Of a DNA stretch of 64,000 bases, positions 1 to 10,200 are shown one piece after another (within the stretch, counting starts at the first letter, position 1; the number at the start of each line of letters is the position of its first letter). Made by a program: the position numbers and the translations under genes. The notes below the pieces were generated by a model. That model did no database searches. It saw only the letters and a program-made list of their open reading frames with translations, and was not told the DNA's origin. The stretch comes from Micropterus salmoides (Eukaryota; Chordata; Actinopteri; Centrarchiformes; Centrarchidae), in contig NW_024040040.1 of the NCBI RefSeq assembly GCF_014851395.1, positions 9,052,711 to 9,116,710 of the forward strand. Direction: 5' to 3'.

Positions 1-544
1 TTAATGAGGACAAGTTCCTGTCTTATGAAATCTGAGTGTACATGCAATGTGTAAATGACACCTCACACATCTCCTCACATCCATAATGAGAGCATTGCAG
101 TGACAGCATTACAGGAAGCAGCCATCAAGCCAGGGTGCCATAGGCGCTGTCATATCCTGAGAGGCTTTCAGAAACCAGACTGTTGACGAGCAGAGAAGAA
201 GATTTTGTTTGCTTCTTTCCCACTGAGTTTGCTTGATTATTTGTTGCTTTCCTAGTCTGCTCGCCTCTGGGTTTCTTTCCCTGCTCTCTCCATCCTTCCT
301 CAAGCAGTAATTGCCAATGACACTGATATGACAGCTGAGGGAAAGTGGAATGATGATTTGCTCAAATCCCATTTTTTCCTCACCCAAAACTTGTACTGTA
401 TATGTATTCATTTGAATTGGGAATTGGACAAATTCCCAGGGATGTACAATTCATTTAGCTCAAATATACAAATATTAATATAATATATTAAAGCTGCATT
501 AATCAATATGCAGGGCCACAGCTTTACATACCAGTCAAGCAGTC

Positions 545-1160
545 AGCTAAATCCTGTGAAAATGCTGTAAAAAGTTTACCGGTTGCCAGGAGAACGGTAC
601 TTTCCTGACTGCATTGTGCCAAGTGTAAAGTTTGGTGGGGTGCGGTTGTTTTTCAGGGGTTGGGCTTGGCCCCTTACTTCCAGTAAAAGGAACTGTTATT
701 GCTTTAGGATGCCAAGACATTTCGGACAATTTCATGCTCCCAACTTTGATGGACATCTGGACTTTGCTTTGGGCACTCGTGCACATGACGCACCAGTGCC
801 CAGTGCAGAGTCCATAAAGACATGGATGAGCAAGTTTGGCGTGGAGAACTCGACTGGCCTGCACAGAGTCCTGACCCCAACCTGACACCTTTCTTCACAC
901 CTTTGGGAGGAATAAGAGCGGAGACTGCGAGCCAGACCTTCTTGTCCAACATCTACACCTGACCTCACAAATGCGCTTCTTCCCATGTTCCCATGAACAC
1001 ACTCAAACCTTGTGGAAAGCCTTCCCAGAAGAGTTGAAGCTGTTATAGCTGCAAAGGGTGGGCCAACTCCATATTAAACTGAATGGGATGTCATTAACCT
1101 TTGTGTGCATGTAAAGGCAGGTGACCCAAAACTTATGTGTATAGCAACATAGTGTATATA
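545..1160 (+). mobile_element. Degenerate Tc1/mariner transposon fragment (C-terminal transposase half plus 3' end)
   Basis: Conceptual translation on the + strand, across several frame breaks, gives typical Tc1 transposase pieces: SIKTWMSKFG (about 815-845), then in another frame a DWPAQSPDPN-like segment (about 855-885, the region around the last catalytic acidic residue), then an ELERRLRA-like piece and the end IAAKGGPTPY-like at about 1045-1075. The tail at about 1120-1160 (tgacccaaaacttatgtgta...atagtgtatata) resembles the usual 3' end of these elements. Stops and frameshifts interrupt every frame, so it is dead. The 5' half and left terminal repeat are not visible. Confidence 0.75.
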
Positions 1161-1609
1161 ATCCTAAATGACAGCAGATCTAACCTAAAACCCTTACTGG
1201 CTAGATTAAATATATACTGTAGAGAATAATGCAGTTGAATTTTGTCACTTCTGACAAACTGTACCCTTAAACACCACACCACGTCACGTTCTGAAATTTA
1301 CAGCCGAACCCAATGTATTTTTTTCCCCATTTATTTTTATTAATTAATAAAAATTCCATCTGCAACAACGCACTACTGGCTAAGATAATCATGTATATTA
1401 TATTGTACTCTGCATGGAATAATGGAATTATACATGACTTAACTTTGTTTTGAGATCAGCATTATATATCAGTCATCTGCCGCCATGCTTTCTGAATATC
1501 GGCATCAGCGGTCGACCGATATGAAAATCGGTCGCTGCTACTAGCATTGTGTTTGTACGCTGCCTCCAAGTGGCCAAAAAATTGTTTACTGCAGGTTTAA
1601 AGTTTAAAT
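1161..1609. other. AT-rich non-coding spacer
   Basis: AT-rich sequence with no coherent coding potential. The short open frame at 1473-1685 runs into the adjacent MITE and shows no protein similarity I recognise. 1602-1609 (gtttaaat) is the left target duplication of that MITE. Confidence 0.5.
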
Positions 1610-1767
1610 CAGTGGTTCTCAAACTTAGACCACGGACCATTTGATAAGAGACAGAAAGTGTATGACCCATGACCAAAATAGTCATACATTAGATCACTGT
1701 GCTACTTATTTCTGGGGACCTCCCTCAAGCACCTGGGGGTCCCCGGACCCCACTTTGAGAACCACTG
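1610..1767. mobile_element. hAT-type MITE, 158 bp
   Basis: Terminal inverted repeats cagtggttctcaaactt (1610-1626) and cactttgagaaccactg (1751-1767), the classic hAT/Charlie-like terminus. The flanks are near-identical 8-bp target duplications: gtttaaat (1602-1609) and gtttaaaa (1768-1775). There is no coding capacity, so it is non-autonomous. Confidence 0.85.
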
Positions 1768-1775
1768 GTTTAAAA

Positions 1776-2199
1776 AGCTTTTTGTACTGTACTAAAGAGC
1801 ACATGTAAGATCAGCCGCCATGTTTTTTGGTCGTCAACACACCCTAGGAAGGCAAACCCCACCCCATGAAAATATTGACTACCGACCAGATTTATTTTTT
1901 CACACTTTAATTATAAATTATATTATGTATTCAAGTATAAGTATATATGTTCTATTAAAATGTTTATCTCCCCAAATGATTATTTAAATACTGTTTCCAA
2001 TTCTTCTCACACTCAGCTGACTCTACAAATGTAAATATCTTGAGTCAACAAACATCAATGGAATTTGCTGCAGCTGCAGATTGTAAAATCCCAGAAACGA
2101 GGGCATGATCTCGGTGTCCTCAATGCTTGTTACAGCCTTGCCCTTTAGCCACTCTGTTTATTGTTTTATTTTACGTGTGTTACCCAACAGGGCTCAGCC
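1776..2199 (+). other. oxgr1 upstream region with possible 5'-UTR splice acceptor
   Basis: AT-rich upstream DNA. A pyrimidine-rich stretch ending in tacccaacag at 2190 lies 9 bases before the oxgr1 ATG and could be the 3' splice site of a non-coding upstream exon, as in other genes whose coding sequence sits in one exon. No promoter can be assigned from sequence alone. Confidence 0.35.
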
Positions 2200-3180
2200 A
2201 TGGCCAACTGCACTGACGTGGACCAACTGATAAAAAGCTATTACCTGCCTGTTTCCTACACCATCATCTTCATCGTGGGCCTGGTGGGCAACGTAACCTC
2301 CATCGTCATATACCTGACAAAGCTGCGACCCTTGAAAAGCAGCAGCATCATTATGGTGAACTTGGCACTGACCGACCTCCTCTACGTTCTCAGCATGCCC
2401 TTCCTGGTCTACTACTACAGCAACATGGATGTGTGGACACTCGGCGACTTCATGTGCCGCTTGGTGCGCTTTGGGTTTCATTTTAACCTGTACGGGAGCA
2501 TCCTCTTCCTGACGTGTCTCGCAGTTTTCCGCTATGTGGTGGTGATCAAGCCTTTGAGGGCTGCACAAGTGCAGCAGAAGTTTTGGGGAATAATTGCGTG
2601 CTCAGTCGTCTGGGTTGTTGCCGCGGCTGAAATTACACCCATGTTGACAATGATATCCTTGGGGCCGCATGACAATAATACCTCCTGCCTGGACTTTGCA
2701 AGCACCGTGCCCGTTGACAACATTCGGGTGTATGGCTGGCTGCTCACTGCACTCGGATTTCTACTCCCTCTAGCGGTGGTATTCATGTGTTACATTGGAA
2801 TAGTGAAGGAGTTGGCGAAAGGGCCCTACACAGCCAGTCCATGTCGGATGCGAGCGCGGCGTGTGACCGTGCTAATCCTCGTAGTGTTTGTGGTGTGTTT
2901 CCTGCCATATCACATATTGCGTGTGTTGCGGATAGAAACTCGAAAGTACCAACCGACACCATGCATGGTTGAGCACATCGTGCATGCAGCATATATTATC
3001 TCCAGGCCTCTGGCTGGATTCAACACGTTTTTTAACTTGGCTCTGTACACTCTTTCAGGTGACAAGTTCAGGACAGCCTTCCTTAGCACTTTTTACTGGA
3101 AATGCTGGGTGACGAAGGTGAGGTCGCTGCTCCATCTGGCCGTTATCAGCAAGGCAGGCAGGGACATGCCTGCTGCCTGA
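2200..3180 (+). CDS. oxgr1: 2-oxoglutarate receptor 1 (class A GPCR), single coding exon, 326 aa
   Basis: Seven-transmembrane P2Y-like receptor; the family senses 2-oxoglutarate at the cell surface. Seen: N-glycosylation sequon NCT at residues 3-5; TM1 with GN at 30-31; TM2 LALTD (D59); C86 at the top of TM3 and C163 in extracellular loop 2 for the conserved disulfide; FRY at 110-112 in place of DRY; W138 in TM4; P190 in TM5; CFLPYHILRVLRIE in TM6 (P236, R241); SRPLAGFNTFFNLALY in TM7, where NPxxY is NLALY as in mammalian OXGR1. Basic residues R90, H94, R241 and R269 line the expected dicarboxylate pocket (inference). The start was chosen at ATG 2200 (gcccagcc-like Kozak, cagccATGG); the frame is open upstream to 2161 only through a TTG codon, and a likely splice acceptor ends at 2190. 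Mammalian OXGR1 is about 337 aa; the N-terminus here is about 20 residues shorter and the C-tail longer. The closely related succinate receptor is the main alternative, but the TM3 and TM7 signatures favour OXGR1. Confidence 0.93.
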   Translation: MANCTDVDQLIKSYYLPVSYTIIFIVGLVGNVTSIVIYLTKLRPLKSSSIIMVNLALTDLLYVLSMPFLVYYYSNMDVWTLGDFMCRLVRFGFHFNLYGSILFLTCLAVFRYVVVIKPLRAAQVQQKFWGIIACSVVWVVAAAEITPMLTMISLGPHDNNTSCLDFASTVPVDNIRVYGWLLTALGFLLPLAVVFMCYIGIVKELAKGPYTASPCRMRARRVTVLILVVFVVCFLPYHILRVLRIETRKYQPTPCMVEHIVHAAYIISRPLAGFNTFFNLALYTLSGDKFRTAFLSTFYWKCWVTKVRSLLHLAVISKAGRDMPAA

Positions 3181-5880
3181 CTGACAACTGCCCAACACCT
3201 TTTTTTTTTTTTTATCTCTCAGGGCTCCTGATGAAAACATTTAGGAGAACACAAAGAAATTCGGGAGCACACTGAAAAAAGAAGAAAGACAACAAACACA
3301 GGGTTTATTAACAACAACATATGTATACTATGTCTTTGCCTCACACTGTAGGAATATTAAATGCTTAATCACTCAGACTCGTGTCAGGAAAGCTACATGA
3401 CAGCCATGGTTTCTTCATTATAGGGTGCCTACCAGAGACGAAGTTATACCTTTTCCACATATAGGCTGGAATCACATGAGTATTTACCTGATTAAAAATG
3501 CAATAGATTCTTTTGTTTGCAGCCATGAAAATAGCAGTTGAAGGGTTCAGTCTGTACTCCTGAAACACAGAAGTTAGTTTGCATTTCTGAGCTGTGGGTC
3601 AGATTTCCAGAAGGTTTTTGATTGATGCAGAAAATATGTTCTGTGATTTTCATGAAAAGTTTTACCACATAGCCTACTGTACATGAAACATGTATCTGTC
3701 AGTAGCAGTTTCACCAATACTCGTAAGGCACGGCATCTCATCAGCCTCGACTGTGCTTAGTTTGTAGTAATAATTTGCAAATGTTGGCATGCTAACACGC
3801 TAAACTAATATTATATAAGCTATATGAGCGTGTTTGCATGCTGACACAAGCATTTAGCTCAGAGCCCAGCTGTGTCTAAAGCTGTGTCTCAATTCACAGC
3901 CTTTCATACTTACACTTGCTACATTAAGTGCCTAAGAGAATTCACAATGACAAGTACTATGAGTACCTGGATGGTGTATTATGCTGATAATGATCTGCCC
4001 AGTTACAATTTGTTATTAAAAAGAAGAAGAGGAAGAAGAAGAAGAAGAGGAAGAAGAGGCGGTCATATGTTCCAATTGTCGTTTGCGTTAAGTGTGCCAC
4101 ATCCGTGTTCGATTTGACACTACCCTGCCAAAATGTATGCACTAAACATTAAGTACATAGTGTACACAGTGTACTGCATGTTAACTGAAGTATATGAAGT
4201 AAGACACAGCTTAAGGACAGCTGCCTCACAGAGCTGCTAGCTTGGCTGTAGACTCTTTCCTTGCCAGATATCCAGCTAGTTTTCCCTGTGTGTTTTAACT
4301 GATGCAGAAAATAATAAAAACAAACCAATTTTTAAATATGTTACACGTGTGAGTATCGGTGTTTTTTTTCTTCTACTAAACTACACTATTTATTATTCAC
4401 GAGCAAATTATTTTTGCTTTTATAGGCGGAGACTTGGCAAAGAATTGTAGCTAGCTAGCCCTTTTTAGTCCCTTCACATTATTTTGTGTGGTTCAAAAAT
4501 CATAAAAAGTGTCATATTGTTTAACTTATATGTAACTTATAGCATTGGTATATGATGAATAGTCTGCTGCATTTGTCTCCCCAACAGTGTGATAAAATAA
4601 TTTTACAGCCCAACAACACCTCCTGGAGCTACTGATCCGTGAAAGATTGTACAGTATCTGACTACTCAGTTCTCTGTGCAGATGCATTCACTTTCCCCAC
4701 AAGGTAACAAGGCAGGCAGCACATTCCTCATTTTGAAAGCCCGTATACTGCTCCCTACATTGCTGTATAGAAAGAGCTGACAACAAAAGAACCAAAGGTT
4801 TGGAGTTCTTCCAAGAGGTCGTTATTACCACATAACACACAAACTGTTTTAGAGGTAATCTTTGAGAACAGAAGCACCAAACATCCGTGTATCTTCATCT
4901 AACCTCTGGAACAAATTCTCCCCGTCAACAGAGACACATCCTCAATAGATAAAGGAAGCTGTTACATTATTTGTCTATCACTGGCTTCATCCTGGATACC
5001 ATATGTCATTCTGCTGCAGTACCCTGCATGGTTTATGGTTGAGATCACAATTCAAAACAATTAGTAATCTTTGTCAAATAACAAAGACTCTCATAATATA
5101 AGAGTACTCACAGTTAATTATCATAGGCTTATTTAATTTTAATCTTTCTCTGATTCATGCTGGGCAAGTCGAATAGAGACTGTAACTGGGGATGGAAAGG
5201 CTATTTTGGTCTGGGGACATAGCCATTTCCTTTTCTGCCTCCTGACTGATCTCATCCTCATTTTCCTTCTCATGAATAAAATGTCTGCATGGAGTGGTCG
5301 GGAAGTGCTTATTACAGCCGCAGGATATTAATATAAAGCAATCATTCCTGCACCTAACATCTCAAAGGCCTGTTGTCTGTGGAAATGTGTTGAAATAGAT
5401 TGTTTTTCTACTGGAGTGCAAATGGAACGGCAGACGCGCTGAGTACTGTATGTTTGTCAGATTATGGAGGAAAAAGCATTCAGCAAGCCGCTGGGTTTCT
5501 TCTATTTTCTGCTGCGCCAGCGTCACAGTCAATTGAACTTTAAATGATCAATTTGGAAGTGAAGGGCCTGTGATCAATGAGCTAATGGTGGAAATACCAA
5601 TGTTCTCTGTCTGTGATGTAAGAGCGCTGAAACTGGCTCTGACAGGCTGTCTTTCAGGCCCACAGCTCTCCTCTCTCTCCTTCGGAAAAAAAAGCCTCAT
5701 CAGTGTGCGTCAGTGTGTCTGTACGTGCGTGGATGTGGAAGAAGTTGGCACACTGCGTGAAGATTTCAGATTTTTATGGTGAGAACATGCTGTGAAAAAG
5801 GAGCAAGGTAGAACACATTCATGTACACATGCGTACCAGAGAGAGAGAGTCCATCAGGGACAAATTTACACCACTGGATG
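3181..5880. other. Convergent spacer between oxgr1 and hs6st3 3' ends
   Basis: Contains the oxgr1 3' UTR and probable downstream sequence of hs6st3. A + strand AATAAA at 4313-4318 is a candidate oxgr1 poly(A) signal, about 1.1 kb after the stop. A purine-rich (AAG/AGG)n simple repeat spans 4018-4057. The stretch about 5100-5560 is low in repeats and has many homeodomain-like TAAT cores; it could be a conserved regulatory element, but this cannot be tested here. No gene found. Confidence 0.5.
4018..4057 (+). repeat. (AAG/GGA)n purine simple repeat
   Basis: About 40 bases of uninterrupted purines in AAG/AGG triplets. The short lysine/arginine-rich open frame over it is a by-product of the repeat. 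Confidence 0.8.
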
Positions 5881-5890
5881 CTGCATATTT

Positions 5891-5896
5891 TTTATT
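5891..5896 (-). terminator. hs6st3: Candidate hs6st3 poly(A) signal
   Basis: The + strand reads TTTATT, that is AATAAA on the hs6st3 strand, 575 bases after the hs6st3 stop codon. A 3' UTR of roughly 6470 down to 5875 would follow. Other TTTATT hexamers nearby make the assignment tentative. Confidence 0.45.
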
Positions 5897-6470
5897 GACC
5901 ACATTTCCTGTGAGAAATTGCCTTGATTGTTTCTGTATATTGCAGCTTAAAACACACTGCAGACTTTAACAAACATTGTGCTTTGATATTCTTATGAAGC
6001 CAAACACCACAAACTACAAGATTTCACTTATCAACACGGCGCTAGATCACAAACATGACACAGAGTCAAGTCATTCACAATTTTTAAAAGAGACTAAAAT
6101 CAGCCTTCCTCCTGTAGCACATTATTTTTTTCAGTTCTACTAATTATTAGCGAAATTTGAGAAACATTTTCACTGCTTTGAGAACATTCAAAGCATTTGC
6201 TAATTAATAAATAAATAAAATTCACAACTGCAGTGCCAAAAATAGCCATAAGAAAAAAAACAATACAAAATGTTTATGTTGCCATGACAAATACATCCAT
6301 CATAAATATTAAGACACCATTCGGCAGTCCAACAAAGCGCTATATGAGGCTATGAGGGCAGGAGGTTTTGGCAGAGTCACAGCAGAGGGAGACAGTTGGA
6401 GGAGAGTAAAGCACAATGAATCAAACGGCGATCAGTCAGTTCATTGGTGTTGTTAGTTCCTGTGCTCTCC

Positions 6471-7239
6471 TCACCACCGCACCACCTGGCTGCTGTAGTC
6501 CTCTGTAGTGCTTACCTCCCCTAACACCTTCACCTCTTCCTCCCCCCCACCACCACCTCCTCCTCCTCCTCCTCCTCCTCCGAGTCTCCACAGCTCAGCC
6601 AGATAGGTCCTGTGCAGCCGCTGCCTCTGCTGCCTCTCCTGCCACCTCCTCATACGCTCCTCCTGGTGCTGCTTCTGGCGGTTGTACTGGTAGCGCCGCA
6701 GGAACAGCTCCTTGGCGTACTCGTACAGCTCCACATCAAGGGCGTTCAGCCCCTCAATGCGCCACCGCACCTTCTCACTGATTCCCACGCTGGCGGCGCG
6801 TGTGCTGTTGATCTGCGTGAAAGCCCGGATGAAGCGCAGGCCGAACGTCCGCTCGAACAGGTACTGCGTCTTGCGCTGGAACTCCGTCAGGCCATAGAAA
6901 GCCATGTTGCGCAGGTTGGCCTTGGCGCTGGCGAGCAGTACGCGGCCTCGCTCCAGCTCACTAATGGTGGACATGTTGTAGCAGCCCACCAGGCTGAGGT
7001 CAGCCAGCATGCGAACCTGCCGGTTGTTGGCTAGGTTAGAAGGGCAGCTCATGAAGTCTGCCAGGGGCACGCCTGTCCAGTCATCACCACTGTAGCAGGC
7101 AGGGAGCTCATCCTGAGTGGGCGGGCGGCCGTCACACATGTGGAGGGCGGTTTTCCAAGTTGCCCCACGCTGCACGTGCTTCCACTCACTGAGGTAGCGT
7201 GACACAGGGTCACGTAGCATGGTGATGTAGTAGAAATTT
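6471..7239 (-). CDS. hs6st3: hs6st3 coding exon 2 (residues 181-436)
   Basis: Begins after the acceptor ctctgcag (+ strand ctgcagag at 7240-7247) and ends at TGA (+ strand tca, 6471-6473). It encodes the PAPS 3'-phosphate-binding motif, the conserved block NLANNRQVRMLADLSLVGCY, the LTEFQRKTQYLFERTF block and the variable basic/glycine-rich tail. The long + strand open frame at 6612-7034 is its antisense shadow. Confidence 0.95.
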
Positions 7240-10200
7240 CTGCAGAGACAGATAAAGAGATACATAAGACGAGCTGTCTAGCATGCACGTTAGCTCAAGG
7301 ATATGCTCGGATTATGTCTAGATTAACTTTTTGTCACACATTCTGGGATATGCACTTATTCCTTTTCTTTCTGAGAGTCAAATACAGCTCTCATGTCAAG
7401 CCAAGAGACGCTTCACTAGATTAGCCTACAGACAGGAAACAAGGGGAAACAGCTAGCTTAGCTAGCCCCACCTACCAGCACCTTTAAAGCTCACAAATTA
7501 ACACATTTGTTTAAAAAGTGTAATAAACATCTGCTGGGCTGTTTCTGGGCCAGGCATGCTGATGTTTTTACATTTTGCTTTGTGTTTTTTTATGTTAAGC
7601 TAAGCTGCTGGCTTTCTCGACGAGAAATACAATATATACATATACAATACAATACATTCACTTTGGTTTGGTTCTCGTACCAACATAATTATCGCAAGCT
7701 CTTGTTCATCACTGTTTATTACTTTTTAACCTTTGCGTAGACAATATGTGTTCAGTCAAATAGCCCCAGCATTCTTTTACAACATCATCAACAGCATTAA
7801 GTTTAGATTGTATCTGTGCATGCAGTGAAAGATACACGGGTTGACAAAACACCATGAGCAACACTTTCAACACAGTGGAGGATAAAGCTATACATCAAAT
7901 CTCTCATATCCTGCTGCAGTTGAAAAAACAACACAGCGCTTGAAGTATACAGAGAGCACTGAAAATGTGATTAGGGTTTAAATGAAGAACATCAAGTCTG
8001 TCTGAGGGTGTAAGAGAATAATGAGCAGTGCAAACCAAGCATGTATAGCATTTAATATCCTGCAGATGTAAAACAATTTTAGCTTTTGTCACACTAATCT
8101 CCTCCTGCCTACGTGTGGAAACGAGTTTTATTCGCCTCCATCACCTTTTTGGATTTTCTGGATCCCTCTGATCTGATCGGCGCTTCAGAAATTGCTATAA
8201 CTCAGCTGCACGAAAAAACCTTTGAACAAACACAGCTTTCTGCTGTTATCTATTTAGTTGAGCGATGACCGGCATTACCGTGAGGTGACTGAAGGAGTCG
8301 GCGCCCGGGAGAATTTCAGCCATTTTCGAAAAGTTTTTTTTTAAAAGGAAGACCGCATAGATAAAAGGGAAACTGAAAGTGTTCATCTTGTGTGCAAAGA
8401 TCACTGTGACCTTACAGTGTCAGAGACAGAAACCAAATACACAGCCCAAATAAAAAGCCCAACATTTCGTTTCTTTCATTCCACAGGGCTGCAGTTTACC
8501 TTCTGGGAGCTTTCAATTCAACAGCTAAATAAAAGATTCAGATTCAAGGACATGGTACCGCAATGCTGCTCTTCAAAATTCTATTACAAGAATGGTCAGT
8601 TTTCAATACATACAGTCTTGTAACTCCTTGGTGCTTCTTTCTTGGACTACCTGTTAGCTTGCTAGTGTAAATCACTAGAGTTTTCCATTTGATGTTCTCT
8701 CCTTATGAGTAAGTCTCTGTAGGCTGAATTTGGCTGAGAACAGCACAGAACGCTGTGATGAGCGCCCAACATCAGATCCCTCGTGGTTTGTAGATCTCTT
8801 TGTGTACAATATATACACATTCAGCACCTGAGCGTGTGTGTGACTGTGTGATTATAAGTTGAGAGCGAGTATGGGCTATTTGTACAGAGAAAAGCCGACA
8901 CGCTGGCATATTTGGTGGTGAAATACTTAATCTGAGTTACTGTATTTTCATCAGTAAACCTAGAAGCACTCTACAGTTACTGTAGAGCTTTTTTTTTGCT
9001 ACAATGAAGAGAAAAACTGGCAGCTAATTATTAAACGGAGAGCAAGACCACATCCACTCTACTACGTTTTCATTTTAAAACGCAGCACTTTTGCCCGATT
9101 ACGCCTGTCGTCCAGGCTGAAACTGCAGAATCTGAACACCTAACGCAGCAGCTTTCATTCACACTTTCATCAGCTGATTTTACTCGCAGAGCTGCCAGCT
9201 GCTTTTATCAGATGCAATAGGTGAGATCGGCTGGATGAGCGGCTTTATTTTCCTTTGCTTACTTCATTAGAGACTTTAGTGCAGTTTAGTGACCGACTCC
9301 TATGTTTTATTGTCGTCTATTCAGACTAAACAGGAATGACCAGCTTCACATGTGACTGAACAGAAATGAGGATAAATTATATAAACATGTTTCTTGCTGA
9401 CAGACTCTCTCCGACTCTCTGACTTTAATTGTCTCCATAATCCACAAAGTTGATGAGAGAAAGAAAAATCATTCTAATAAATGTATGAACTCAGATTTTA
9501 ACTAGACAGTGAATCATAAAACAAATCAAATATTTGCAATGATACACTTGAGTTTAATGTAATCTGTTGTGATGTATTAGATCAGTCTGTCAGCTGCAGC
9601 GTCCAATCATTACCCAATAAGGGGGCGTGACGGTCAATAAAAGACTTCCGCGAAGGATGCACTGGTGTATCCTCGCTCATAGCTCCTCAGAGATCACTCC
9701 TCGATCCTCGCTCCTTGGAGCGCAAATAAGAGCTTTGGGACGGTCGAGGAGCGAGGAAACGACAAATAAGAGACTTGAGATGCACCCTGTGTTCGCTGCA
9801 AGATCATCTATTGTGCCATCCAGCCATAGCGGTCCAGCTGTTTTGGCTTCTGGTTCCTACCTGCTTTGTTAATGGACTTTTTCACTCTGCTATAGAAGAA
9901 AAAAACTTATTTTCCTGTTTTCCTGAATACTTTTTTAACTTTTTTAGGAAAAGCTTCACTTGCAGCAAAAGCACTGCCTGCAGTATTGTCTTAAGAGAAA
10001 CTGCTGGTTAACAGAAAAAGAAGAGTTTAAGAGTCAATGTTAGACTAAATGTTGAGATTATTTTATACTTGGATGATATATATCCAACTGCTTAAGAAAA
10101 TGTAAATATTTTTTATATTATTATTATTATTGCTATTTTGTGACATAAACATGACACAATGCTTTGCTCGCCGTCAGTTAAGTCCCCTCATTGTAAATCT

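Noticed and set aside
2161..2199. Upstream extension of oxgr1 by 13 residues
   Set aside because: It needs a TTG start, and a likely splice acceptor (acccaacag) lies inside it; the ATG at 2200 has a strong Kozak context and precedes the conserved NCT sequon.
6612..7034. 140-codon + strand open frame
   Set aside because: Exact antisense of the conserved hs6st3 exon 2; leucine/proline-rich composition comes from the GC-rich sense codons.
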